Assembly: GCA_022495005.1 (NCBI GenBank)
Contig: JAGYXB010000791.1
Coordinates: 310,001 to 374,000 of the forward strand
Source of the DNA: Rhyacophila brunnea
Taxonomy: Eukaryota > Arthropoda > Insecta > Trichoptera > Rhyacophilidae
Reading direction: 5' to 3'
Length of the DNA stretch: 64,000 nt
Under the pieces are notes generated by a model. That model was not told the origin of the DNA. It did no database searches and saw only the letters and a list, made by a program, of their open reading frames with translations. Position numbers and translations under genes: made by a program. Below, in pieces: positions 26,935-38,424 of the stretch. Position 1 is the stretch's first letter, and the number at the start of each line of letters is the position of its first letter.

Positions 26935-27169
26935 TGGGGATGAAAATACTAATACTGGTATTTCGGATGAAGGGCAACGGAAGTAAACGAGACATCGCGT
27001 AAACCGACAAAAACATTACAATACTGTTAAACCCTTTTATGTTAATTAATACATTTTGTTTCCGCTTTCAATACCGGATATATCGGTATCGTCTGATTTT
27101 TAAAACCGGTATTTTTGTATAGAAAAATACTGGGATACCGGTTTTGAAATACCGGTATTGGTATCCCTA
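26935..27169. mobile_element. hAT-type MITE with CCGGTATT ends, copy 2
   Basis: This 235-bp deleted relative of the element at 20381 has the same orientation. Its right end ATACCGGTATTGGTATCCCTA-like terminus mirrors a more diverged left end (TGGGGATGAAAATACTAATA). The flanking 8-bp words CTTCCAAG (26927-26934 and 27170-27177) are identical. Compared with copy 1 it lacks roughly 170 bp in the left half. Confidence 0.9.
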
Positions 27170-27189
27170 CTTCCAAGAGGTGATATTAC

Positions 27190-27372
27190 AAGCACACGAG
27201 AGACACATTTTTATTGTAGAAACGAAAACACGGATAGAAAAAATGGATGTTGATCACTTGCTCAAGCTATTATGTCCATCCTCTGAGTTGAAACACACAT
27301 TGAAAAATAACATGTGATTTTTAACCAGACCCGAGACTCACGATATGATAGGCCAACACTTTACGTGGCGAT
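27190..27372 (-). repeat. tRNA-derived SINE, family B, B box deleted
   Basis: The body shares ATGGATGTTGATCA and AAACACACATTGAAAAA with the copy at 44.8 kb. At the head, CCAGACCC joins CGAGACTCA directly, so the segment holding the B box in other copies (GGGATTCGAA) is missing. It begins a few bases after the MITE copy 2 target duplication. Left limit approximate. Confidence 0.55.
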
Positions 27373-28204
27373 AACTATTTTTAATTATTACGGCACAGGA
27401 CCGCTATAAAAAATTCATCTGACTACCTAAAAAATTAAACCGGTCAATGACTAATTCTACAAACTAAACAGGCGATAAGTAATTAGGATAAGTAGACGAG
27501 GATGGATTAATATGGCAAAAAGAGAAAGTCGTCGCGTCTTCAAGTTCTCGCAAAACCCCTTGCCATAAACATGTTTTTACTATGTAGGTAGGTACAACTA
27601 AACTTGTCCAGTAGGAGTGAAGTATCTGGTGGATATCTATTGTATTCGGCTAATACTAAAAAGTTAAATTTCATAGCATTTTTTGCATTATCTTCGTATT
27701 ATCTTTCAGTATTTTTTAAGCTGTTAAAAATCGATGTGAAATACTGTTTACAGAATTAGTTTTCAGTTGGGCATCGATTGACTTAAATTGTTATACCGAT
27801 GACAACTGAATAAATAAAAATAATAATATTTCTACAATAAAGTGTTATGTACAATTTAATTTAGTTTTATATATGTACAATCTAACTTTTCAAAAAGATT
27901 GCGTTTATACTTTTCTTTGGATTTATCCATTTATATTATATAGGTATATTATGCACCCAGTCCGGTAACATACAATAATATTCTTAAACGGGGGATAAAT
28001 CGCTTGGTGCCGTATTGATTTTCGTCGATGTTAAGGAAACAAACAATTGGTTGAAGTCTTGTAAATGCCGAGTAATGCGTTATAAATAAAATAATATTAT
28101 CCACCATGTGTCTATGACAGCAACTCTATTTTGAAGCATTCCTTACAGTATCATGATGGTTAAAAGGTAATATTATTTTGTATTGTAGAACAAGGGGATA
28201 TAAT
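27373..28204. other. gene-free AT-rich stretch
   Basis: No gene or recognised repeat. Confidence 0.5.
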
Positions 28205-28365
28205 CGAAATCGTTCATGTCTCCGCAGTTGAACATGAGTCGCGTCTTGTGCCGCAGCGAGCAGGTTGAGTGAACGAGGCACCGCAAGAGAAAGTGACCGG
28301 CCTTGACTGACCACGGCATGCGGTTACTAACTGCACCGCAACGCGCGGGTTATGTCTTATTTGTA
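28205..28365 (-). other. GC-rich island, possible exon or element fragment
   Basis: About 160 bp of high GC stands in AT-rich surroundings. On the minus strand two overlapping frames are open. One contains SLRHKTRLMFNCGDMNDFDY and ends at a stop near 28172. The other runs CGASFTQPARCGTRRDSCS. I recognise neither. Neither has a convincing splice context. It could be a leader exon, a gene fragment or part of a mobile element. Confidence 0.25.
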
Positions 28366-28569
28366 CGAATTTCGGGATAGAGAGTGAGTAATAAGTGTCA
28401 TAAAACTTCTCTAAAACAGATGATATTATTATAGCATTTATTTTTATCAAATATTTTCGCAAAAAACATATAGTAGGTATTTGAATCAATTTTAATTAAA
28501 TATTGGGAACTATGGATCTGTCATAAATAAACTGTTCCATGGACAAAATAAAACTTTTTTTTAATTGGC

Positions 28570-28755
28570 AATCCGTTGTGGATCTTGGTCTCCTTACCTA
28601 GAGCTTTTTACCCTTTTTATGAGAAAATCCATGATCTGGAAAGGTCCAAACACCCGTTGAAAAAACAACATGTGAATTTTCGAAACCCAGGATTCGAACC
28701 CGAGACTCATCCCGCAGTTGCATAGAAGGATTCGTTACCACTTAGCCGATATGTT
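28570..28755 (-). repeat. tRNA-derived SINE, family B
   Basis: On the minus strand an A-box-like GGCTAAGTGGTAACGAA is followed by GAGTCTCGGGTTCGAATCC (B box) and TGGGTTTCG. The body includes AACACCCGTTGAAAAAACAACATGTG, close to the 27.2-kb copy. It ends where the TCTCGAG-rich element begins. Confidence 0.65.
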
Positions 28756-28789
28756 ATATTATTGGACCTGAAAAACTGGCTATGGTTAG

Positions 28790-29065
28790 AACTTACGACT
28801 TCTCGAGATTCGGGAATTCTCGAAAATAAAGATTATTTGTTTTCTCGAGAATTCGAGATCGGGGATTTTCCTCGAAGTCGAGAGCTTTTTTTTTCTTTCG
28901 GTCAAAATATTTATGCACCGGGAAAATTTTCGCCGAGATTTTCTCAACAAATTTAAGTAATTCCGTGCGAAATAAGAGGTTTTCTTTTCGGAAAATAAAT
29001 TTCTCGAAAATCGAGATTGTTTTATCATTATTTTTGGAAAATTCTCGAGACGAGAATTCCCAATC
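28790..29065. mobile_element. inverted-repeat element rich in TCTCGAG
   Basis: The ends mirror each other: GACTTCTCGAGATTCGGG near the left and GGGAATTCTCGTCTCGAG read inward from the right. The inside is packed with TTCTCGAGAATTC and TCTCGAAAAT words in both directions. Because of this palindromic content it is open in several frames on both strands, giving Ser/Arg/Phe-rich peptides that are artefacts of the repeat. Exact ends and target duplication are not clear. Confidence 0.55.
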
Positions 29066-30436
29066 ACATTGTTGATTCAAATTTGATAATCAACGTTTAA
29101 ACTTTAAATCATGGTCACAGACAGTAGTCTCATAAATAATTGAATACATTTTTAAAGTGACTTCTTTCCAATAAAAAAATGTACTCTTTTTCCGATCAAA
29201 ATATGCATAGAAATATATTTTTGTTAGACATGACAAAACATGAATAAAAGCTCCATTTTGACCCACGCTGAGCACGTCCGCCCTTAATAGATATAATATA
29301 TAGATAGAAGGATCGGCTTTGAGAAATTTACTGTTCGCTGGAGATTTTCATATACAATTTTAATTCAATCATTGCCGAATGTTTCATACAGGTGACAGGA
29401 ACAAATGAGTCAATAAATTTCATCAACTTATACAATTATGATGTTATGGATGTCACTCGTTGTCGTAGGGACACAGAAAAATAATAATAACTATTATTTA
29501 TTCCGGTCTATTTGTGACACTTGCATTATATTACATGCTCAGCCATTAATGCACAATAATTTAAGCAGTTCCTAAAATAAACATGACAACTAATGTATCG
29601 ATAAACTCAAAATAATCAATACATATTTAGAATTATCAATGTCAACAAAAATCAATGACAATTACTATATGTCAGTGTCAAACACACAAAATAATAATTA
29701 TCACGGTTTTTCCTTTTACTCTAATTATGTATGTATTTCTTATTAATGAAATACATATTTATTTATATAAACTCCTTTTTATTATTATTTACATTCCACA
29801 ATTCAACTTACTAGTGAATATTATATTGTATTTAAAAAAACGTTCACGGACCGAAGATATCGTGTGCGTAAAAGAGCGTGAGTGATTTTTAGTTCCCAGT
29901 TCCAAGAAAGCCATGATGATATTTTGGCCACAATATAAAAATCACACTACAACTACAGTAGACTAATTTAATATTACTCAAAAATACTCAAATACGGCCA
30001 AAAAAAATATCACAAAATGTCATTCTTCCGCAACACATGTTTGCCCATGATCAGATCTTGCGATTTCACGACATTTTTCGATTCTTAAAATTCTCATTGA
30101 CATTTTTTTTTTATAATATTAGCATTTACAAACAACATAATATATTAACATAAATAAGAAACGTCAAAAATGGTTTCATGGTGAGGGGACGAATAGGGAA
30201 ACACGAAAGGGGATTTGAGTATACATCAAGTTAACCTTTCGCATTGTAGGCATCAGTTAGAAAAAGCTCCAACGCCTTATCTATTAGTTTAAACTTTTTG
30301 CCAGCTAGAAAGTTTAGTAAGTAGGCACACAAAAATCTGTGGACGATGATTAATACTGTGTTTAAATTAAGTGCCACATTTTATTTTCGACACTGAAGAA
30401 TTAATATATGAATTAAATATTTTACACATCGATGGC
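29066..30436. other. gene-free AT-rich stretch
   Basis: No gene or recognised repeat. Confidence 0.5.
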
Positions 30437-30919
30437 GAAGGGTGAAGGTAGGCTATGGAAATCCGACATAAAAAAATGCACAGTAAACTTTTTATTGGTT
30501 AGTTTTTAAAATTCAATCAAACCTACCTAAACTAAACTAAAATAGTGGAGATAGGTTGTGGAGTTCCGACAAAAATAGTTCACACTTTGTCAGTCATACT
30601 TATTTGTTTTGATTTAACTAAGAATAAAAAATTGTAGATTATTTATAAAATTTCATTATAAACCAAGCCATAATAGATAAAACATATTCGTATATCTATA
30701 AAATGAAAAAAAACAGATATTTTATAGATAGAAGAATATTTTCTATCTAATATCTATTATGGTTTGCTATAGGTAGGGTTTATTTTAATTTTAAAAACTA
30801 ACCAAAACATTATGTAATTAAATTAAATTTGTATTCTTAGTTCAAGAAAAACAAATAAATATGACTGACGAAGTTTATTGTGCACTATTGATGTTAGATC
30901 TCCACAGCCTATCTCCACC
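30437..30919. mobile_element. long inverted-repeat element with a doubled left arm
   Basis: The arm containing GGTGGAGATAGGCTGTGGAG, the GTGCAC and GTCAGTCATA motifs and CTAAGAATA is present at the right (about 30768-30919). It occurs in inverted form at 30545-30640. A further partial left arm at 30437-30535 includes TTGGTTAGTTTTTAAAATT, which pairs with 30770-30810. So the left side carries the terminal sequence twice, suggesting one copy inserted into another or a terminal duplication. A solo right arm is at 52815-52968. No coding. Confidence 0.7.
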
Positions 30920-30984
30920 CAACGTTATTGGTACGCATAATTTGGAACACCCTCAGACACATAATACCTCCATAAAATCCATAT

Positions 30985-31065
30985 GAAAATTTGAGCCGAA
31001 CGGGTTTCGAACCTACCATCTATCGCGAGTTTTACCAATTAAACTACCACATACTTATAACACAC
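30985..31065 (-). repeat. tRNA-like SINE head
   Basis: On the minus strand TGTGGTAGTTTAATTGGTAA has a good A box (TAGTTTAATTGG). GTAGGTTCGAAACCC has a perfect B box about 25 bases on. The T-arm pairs only partly and no acceptor stem forms, so it is more likely a SINE than a tRNA gene. It does not obviously join family A or B. Confidence 0.5.
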
Positions 31066-34000
31066 ACAATATGATGACATACAATATTTCAAAGAATTGA
31101 TCAAGCAGTTGGGGTTTTTTTATTATCATTGACATACTGTACTAAATATTCATATAAATTATTATTAGTATTTCTTGAAGCGTCTACAATGCGCTTGGTA
31201 CACAATGTCTAAAAATAATATTAGATAGAACAAATAAATTTAGCGAGGCATAAACGATTACTGTCTATTTTAATATAAACATGATTAGTTTCACGGAATT
31301 CGCGTGGTGGCCACTTGCAAATGGGAAAATGAGAGTAATCCAATTATCTCAAGTGACATTATAGCCGTGGAGGGCGCCTCGCCTCGGTGGTAGATATTTA
31401 CCTACTTAGCTATAAAAACTCACTATCATTTTCAAATGAGTAATATATACTTTATTTTTGCATTATACGCATAATGAATGCTGTGTTATGTTATGAATTA
31501 AGTCAGTCATAAACGAATAATTTTAGTTTATTTTAGGAAAAGATTAACTCTTGTATAAAATTATTTGTGAGCAAAATCGGTGTGTATCGGACTTATGAAT
31601 TTCATTATAAGCATATTGACTGTAATAAGATTGTAATACTCTACTTCTTAATTTTTACATCGTAATGTATAATGCATATTAGCATAATGCAGCTGATGAT
31701 CATCATAACATAAACAAATAATTATTGTCGATTTACCTTTATATGCCTATTCTAGCAATCGCATTTACTGTCAAAGCCAAATTTACCATCTACGCGTGTT
31801 TAGTACTACAGGCTAGTAAGACTGGACATGTACTAGGGAACACAGTAATAATAGGAAGTGTCTTATCTTCTGAATGTGGTTGTAATACGGTTTAATTATA
31901 GAGTGTGGATAAATATGGGATAAACGTGAACACGTGTTAAAGAATATGTTATTTCCTATAGTTACATCTGTATATGCATTTAAGTTTGTATCGTAACCGA
32001 AACACGCATTCAATACACAATTATAATATGGTGATATTCCGGAGGTTTCGTTTTTTAAACATTTTATGGCCGAACAGTTATTAAATCATAAATACAATTC
32101 GGTTTCAAAATCTTGATTTACGGCTATTTCTATCTCATCAATCTGTTTTGGGGGATGCATTTACTAGTGCTGTAGTCGGTTTACTGATATAAACGTAAAC
32201 GCGACTGACGGAATAATTAAATACACGGAAAGCTTCTGATCCATTGACACCCCAAAAGACCGCGGTCGGAAGTTCGCTGATTTTGCCCATGCTCATGCTT
32301 TCAACACATGAGCGATCAACGAACGAGTGAAATATATATTTTGCAATTGAACACATCGAGATTTAAACCTAATGATCAATAAATTTAGTGAGACACCAAA
32401 ATAACAAAGAAGCGGAGACAAAACAAATAAGTACTGAAATAAAAATATATTATTTTCAAGTAGTTCAAAATTTAATTTGTGGGTGCCATGGCTATGCTAC
32501 GCTTATTGACGGTTCGATTGGCAACGTATTAACGGTAGTTGAAGCTCGCGGACGAACTTCCGCGGCTCGGCAAATAAAATAATGTTAAACATGAAAGACC
32601 CCAAAAGACCCCGATTGACGACCTATCCAGTCTGCCTGTCAGTGGATCAAAGCATACTGTCACAACATATTTAACAAAGTATTAGCACGGAGTATGTTTC
32701 ATAATTTCTGAGTTACAAAAGTAAACCAAAGTATTCAGTTGACGTGATTTTTGTAATTCTATTTTCTATGCGCTTTGATTCGGTTTGAGGCAGACGCGGC
32801 GACGCCTAACGTATTATTCAAATGTGCTCAAAAGAAAGTTTTCGGTTGTGATGACATAAAAAATAATATTTTTCGGAGTTACGTGATTGCTGCGTTTCAC
32901 AATGGAGCAATCGCGTGAATGCAAATCGCATTCGCCAGTTAGTAGTTAACAAAATAAGGTGTGGAAATAAAAGAAGACAGAATAATCACTTAGCAATATA
33001 ATACGTGTGCGGGTCCTACTTTGTAAAGCTGGCGTAATGGTAGCTCTTAGACTATAATTAATCCATTTTGAAAGAGCGCCGAATTTAATTATCTTAATAT
33101 TTGCTATTGTTATGCAAGTTTTCATATGAGGAAAAAACGCACGGCGAATTTAACTAAGCACTTACAAAAAAAGTAATGTGTATATTGGGCAATGTTCGAG
33201 CCATTCTCCACTATAATAGTTAAAATATAAAAACAAATTAAAATTATATTTTCAATTTAGATTGTGAGACGGAGTCTACGAGTAATTATAGTGTGCAATC
33301 ATAGTAGAAAATAATTTATGGCGGATATATAGTCAATATGTCGAGCTTTTCATCGAAAATAACTAACCCAATAAAAAAGTAAAGTTCTCTAAATTATTAG
33401 TGTAGCTGTAGTGTATACCAAATAACTAACAAAACACTGAAAAATGTTTCAGAAATATTGATATATTATAGTAGTATCATAGACAGTTTAATTTAATATC
33501 ACAAGTACCTACTAAATTTGAATGCTAGGGAAATAAAAATAAAATAGTTAAAATCAATACGTAGATAAATAAAATTTAATTGTATAGAAAGTTTCACGAT
33601 GGGATTTAAAAAATATATTTCAAAATTGAATAGGTAAGTTCATTCCAACACGATCATAATATTAATAAAATGTATACTTTTTCGATTAATTATTATATTG
33701 TTCCTCAATCATTGCAGTGAAAGAATAATATTATATGTCGATACAATTCGCCAATATCGAATAAATGTTATCTTTTATTAAATAAGAAAATAATCTGATA
33801 CCAACAATATTGTATAACAAGTACAACGCGTGTCAGATCGCTGTCATTGAGAGGTAAAAGACAGCTCAGCTGTTCTCATTCATAAAAATAAAACTGAAAT
33901 CAGCTGATTGTGAGACATGAAAAAAACCGCGAAAATATATGCAAAGTAAAAATTATGAATAAGTGAGGAAATTGAAGAATTACGAGAAACTCGAGTTTCC

Positions 34001-34825
34001 AAATGAAATCAAACTTACATAATAAAAGAGCGGAAGAGATGTCACTCAATGTGGCTCGCTACAACTGATCTGTCTGTGGATGATGCAAAACACTTAAAAC
34101 AAAACACGCGCAGATTTAAGAAATGTATTTTTACATTCAGTTACGTACTTTCCGTGCACAACTTTACTCGGCGATAGCCAGGAGACGACTAAAATTCACA
34201 GAGCAGAGTATCCAATATGACTGTGGAGGGAAATATTGCCGAACACTTTATGAAGTATATAAATATATAAGTATATTGGTATATATGCTTTTCTTTACCA
34301 CGTGCGTCATATTATTTATGATGATGACATGGTCAAAACAAACCCGCTTTTTAGACGTGGTTGACAAGAGCGAAGGTCCTTTAAAACAATCATTAGAATG
34401 CACTTCCAATTCAGTGAGAGAAACAAAAAAATAACAAAAGCTCGCTGTATTCTTTCCGTACCTACCTATCCCAAGCTTTCGAACGTGAAACGCGCGGGAA
34501 CTTTTGGGAAATCCCTTACCTGGGTTTTTCCAACAGGCTCGTCTCTCGACCAAAACTTTGCACACATTTATTAAATAATAAAATATTCAGCATACCAAAT
34601 ATAAACAATAATAATTATTACAAACTCCTACAAACTAAATCATTGAATAATAATTTTTAAAGTGACTTCATATTGTATCACGAAAAACTAATGAATATTA
34701 TATGGACGAAACATTAATCAGGCATACTATTGGAATAGACATATACGTACATAGTTATTTAAATATGAATGAATTTGAAACTTCAGATATCATAGTTATT
34801 AGCACTAATCCGCATGCAACATAGA
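31066..34825. other. gene-free stretch with GC-richer patches
   Basis: Patches at 31310-31400, 32220-32310, 32500-32650 and 32780-32950 are GC-richer. CCCCAAAAGACC occurs near 32250 and again near 32600, hinting at a degenerate repeat. Open frames of 64-72 codons there have no recognisable domain. Nothing firm. Confidence 0.4.
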
Positions 34826-34900
34826 GGGATCGCTAGCTTAATGGATAAGAGTACTAACTTGCACAGTGAATGGTGGGTACGAATCTCATCCTCCTTATTA
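34826..34900 (+). repeat. tRNA-like SINE head, plus strand
   Basis: CGCTAGCTTAATGGATAAG is a good A box (TAGCTTAATGG) and GGTGGGTACGAATCTC a B-box-like sequence, in the right order and spacing on the plus strand. The B box departs from consensus and no acceptor stem pairs, so an old SINE is the likely source. Confidence 0.45.
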
Positions 34901-36084
34901 TCTAATTGGTACCTATATCACTGGAGCTTTTGAAAATTATGTATTTTAAAATAATAAAAAGCTAATATTCTTAAATCTTGTGTATATTCAGTATTAAATA
35001 TATTTTTAATTACATCAAAAAAATATTATTGCGAAGTCTGTGTCGTCATTTATTCTACCAATAGTGTTCATGGTATACGTATATGTTGTTTACTTTGCAT
35101 GGATTGACTGCTGGCAGTACGTATTATCACGGCCAGAACAAGAAAAATATGCTAGTGTAACCACGTATTATCGTGCAAATTGCAAGACTGCTTGCTTGGA
35201 TCAAAAAAGTTCAGCGGTTTCTGAATTTTCACGCGATATTTGCACACGATATGCGCATGCGCAGTAGAAATATAGTGGATCTTACGGAAAAAAATACGAA
35301 CCACACCGCTCAGAGAATTTTGACGTTTACCAATTTCTACAACCTGTCCGAACCTGTGAAATAGCACCACATAACGACAATAAACGCGTTCGCTTATGGT
35401 TGAATAATGAGATTGGCGAAACAGTCCGCACTTTTGTGTGTAAACAGTTATTATCGCGATCATTTAACTTACACTCTATTGTTGCCAGTAAATCCATGCA
35501 CGTTTACATGCGCTAGCATGCCGACTGCGATAAAGATCCCGGTAACCATTACATCTGCAAGAAGTGGTGGTTTATTTTACACAAGATTCGAAATGTGCAA
35601 TTAACAATCCTAATTTGTCAATCCCAAAACAAAGGGAGGTAGATAAATTCTCAACATGTTTATAATATTTTGATATTTATCCCGACCTGTGATTTGTCAT
35701 ATTAAATATACATTTAGCCGAAATTTTATTTAGGTACCTATGGTCCCAATTGAAGCTCGATTTGATATAAATAAAAAAGATTTTAAATTATACACATTTA
35801 TATTTTTATAAAAGTCGATGTTTTTTAAAATGAATTTAAAAATGTTAAAACCATGAATTAGTCAAAAATCTCTTGGGTTAAGCTTAGAAAGCTTAATAAA
35901 CTAAATTTTAATAATAAATATGACCATGAAATATATGTAATAATAAGATGGGGTCCTGCGACAAATTCACATTTTTTATAATTGTGTTTATCTTTGATTT
36001 ATAATAAAAAAAATCTTTTTAATGTTTTCAGATACATATTTATTATTTAATACAGATACATAATAATAATTAATACTTCATAAA
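34901..36084. other. stretch with overlapping unassigned open frames
   Basis: Frames of 63-103 codons overlap on both strands between 35040 and 35604. None resembles a family I know, and none has a clear start, splice or codon signal. AT-rich otherwise. Confidence 0.4.
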
Positions 36085-36649
36085 ACTCCAGAGGCTAACC
36101 TGGGCAGGCCATGTCCAGCGCATGCCTGAGTCAAGGATACCGAAGAAGATCCTCGAAGGAGACCCAGGGGGGAAAAGGCCATTGAAGTTAAAGTCCCTCC
36201 ACCAAACCCACCCCGTACCACCCTCGGTCTTAATCGAGAGTATCACGGGACCCATCAATTGGTGATGTGAAGCATCTAAGAATTGGCCTGGGAGTGTCCT
36301 GGGAGAAGATGCCCAAGACTTGGGTGACTTGGCTCAAAGTGAGCTCTGACTGAGTTTACTGAGTTTACTCTAATGCAAAGTGCCAGGGAGAGAAAAGCAC
36401 ATGGAAATTACTAAAAAGAAAATGAACCTACTTGTTTATTAAATTAAAGAACGAAGCTAATCATACAGGCAGCAAAATTTATGTGAAGAGATCTTCACGC
36501 CAGTGGGAAAGCCACGCACACGATGGGGTGACAACATTACAAAAGATGCCAACCAGCTGCTAAAAATCATAAACTGGAAAAGACGTGCGGAGGACCGTTC
36601 CGGCTGGAGGACGGCGGTGGAGGAGGCCAGGGCTCGACTTGAGCTGTAG
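36085..36649 (+). pseudogene. LINE ORF2 C-terminus, interrupted by another LINE
   Basis: The first part (36085-36181) reads LTWAGHVQRMPESRIPKK and on to a GGKRP motif. The second (36503-36649) resumes VGKPRTRWGDN and continues to DRSGWRTAVEEARARLEL and a TAG. This is the C-terminal segment after the reverse transcriptase in RTE/Jockey-like LINEs. The two parts are in the same frame once the 36182-36502 block is set aside. Four bases (GCCA) sit at both junctions, consistent with a short target duplication. 5'-truncated; no reverse transcriptase is present. A related end lies at 57895-58115. Confidence 0.75.
36182..36502 (-). mobile_element. 5'-truncated R1/Jockey-like LINE tail nested in a LINE
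   Basis: On the minus strand this block begins with the last codons of an ORF (GTGAAGATCTCTTCACATAA) and runs through a 3' UTR. It is the same family as the plus-strand copy at 49325-49905: shared are the end codons, GCTTTTCTCTCCCTGGCAC, the GATGTGAAGCAT motif and the ACTCGGTC/CTAATCGAG region near the end. It inserted into the LINE fragment of 36085-36649 after that copy existed. Confidence 0.78.
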
Positions 36650-37682
36650 CGCCATCGAAGAAATAGAAGAATTAATACAGTTGATTGTAAATTATCAAAA
36701 AAATGTTTCAAATTGCAAGCTTCGTATTTTTCCGCTAGGTGCCTCTGGTAAGTAAAGTCATAGCCTTAATGAGCGTAGTAAAAAAACAAATCTCATTCAC
36801 CCTGACTAATATTTTATCAAAAATATTCTAGGTTAAAATGAGATTGAAGCGTTATAATTAGATTTTAGTAGGTAGGTATAGAATTTTTCAATAGGGAATT
36901 TCCAGCAATATTTTAAATTTAAGTCTGTCTGAAAAAAACACAAATAGGTACTGAATCTTTGAAGCTTTTTTAAATCGTTGATCCTGACATCAACGACTTC
37001 CATACGGTTTTTAATTACTACGGCACAATATAAAATTACGAATACATTTCTGTACCTAAATAGTCAACCATATTCGGAAACCGAAGAAAGTTTTTTTATT
37101 GTATATCTTCGATCAACATTAAGAATTCTCAGATAACCAGACCCCTTTTCAATATTCTTAAGCTCCCATTACACCGACAGACAGTACGTACCTACTCGGT
37201 AATCGACCCAACAGTCACCGATCGTCGACTGAGTCGTGCACGAAAAATAGGGATTATTCGATGCTGTCCACGACTTCACGGAACGATCCAAAATAAGATT
37301 TCACAATCGGGACAGACGATCGGCGTGAGCGTCTATCAGTCTAATTCGAGAGTGGCGTTCTCATTCAACAGTACATTTCAATACATTATCTCTTGAGAAT
37401 GTCCTTTGCAACGATTTGAAAACGCCGAGGAAGAACGCACGGTTACACTCAAAAACCTAATATGATCTTGCTTAACTATATATGCGAATTCAAATTTATG
37501 AGATGTTATGAATAAGATTGCGATCGATCGACCATACCAACCTATTATATCTTTGCTATACATATAGCTATATAAGCATATTCTTTTGATTGACTATACC
37601 TACTCACTATACTTTCTACTGTCTATACTATGCTGGACAAATATAGTCATCCTCTGGTACCAATGAGGTAGGAAACGTCTGA
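36650..37682. other. mostly empty stretch, one MITE-like patch
   Basis: At 37146-37350 a GC-richer patch starts AGCTCCCATTACACCG and is rich in CGATCGTCGACTGAGTCG-like words, resembling the 62-kb inverted-repeat region. I could not define ends. Otherwise no gene is seen. Confidence 0.35.
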
Positions 37683-37830
37683 AATGGAGACCCAGAAGTA
37701 GCTAGTTGGATCGATGACATAGGTATGGTCTGCGAAAGTGCGTCGTAACACAACGCGCATGAGCGAGAGGAATCTAATCAGTATGGAGAGGTATCATTTA
37801 GCAGATCGATCCAGGATGATGTTCATATGA
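37683..37830 (+). pseudogene. degraded RTE LINE 3' end
   Basis: The start reads WRPRSS, then SWIDDIGMVC in a shifted frame, matching GRPRxRWIDDI in RTE ORF2 tails. Further on, AGATCGATCCAGGATGATG resembles the WIDPG-stop plus GATGAT tail of the better copies (51490 and 54984). Heavily mutated, with frame changes. Confidence 0.4.
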
Positions 37831-38062
37831 TGATAATTGATAGGCACTAACAAGATTATTTTGCTATATGAACCACAAATTCAGTAGGTATTTAATTGAC
37901 GTTTTTTTTAAAACCAACATTAATCAGCTTACCATAAAATAAATATTTACGGATGGACTCATTATAAATTTTATTAATGTTATAAGATTCTTCGTTATGA
38001 CAATAACCAAACATCATTTACTAAAATAAAGTTTACTTTGACATTTTGTAAGCAATTATTAA

Positions 38063-38420
38063 GGCTATACTTCAGTTGAGGCATGGTCTAAAAAGATATT
38101 GGCTAGGCGATGCGCGGGTTGTGCAAATGACGCGTGCCGAACGAAATATAATTTGTCATAAAAATCCAACATGCGTCCATTTAAAGTTACGTTTATTGTT
38201 ATATTACTAATAATAATAGTATATTCATTGACATGTTTTCTTTTTTAAGTACATACGTAAAGCTTTTTAGTCAATCTTAACACGATTTAAGAATATTTTC
38301 ATTCGACGCCATGACAAAACAAATCGACGTGCGCACACCTTGACTATCAGTCTCCGATTGGCGACTAGTGCGAAATTTCGTCGCCAAAAAAAAAATATTT
38401 GCCGTTTCACAAGTACGCTC
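38063..38420 (-). mobile_element. TTAA-flanked MITE, copy 2 of 3 (inverted)
   Basis: A 358-bp copy lies in reverse orientation to the one at 82-445. TTAA occurs on both sides (38059-38062 and 38421-38424). Its minus strand retains TTTGCCGTTTCAC-complement, GACGAAATTTC and ATGGACGCATGTTGGATTTT motifs of the family. Intact flanks suggest it has not been rearranged since insertion. Confidence 0.88.
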
Positions 38421-38424
38421 TTAA

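Noticed and set aside
28786..29080. Overlapping 93-95 codon Ser/Arg-rich frames
   Set aside because: They arise from palindromic TCTCGAG repeats that keep several frames open on both strands. Not genes.
35040..35604. Cluster of overlapping open frames
   Set aside because: Three frames on two strands with no recognised motifs; likely chance.
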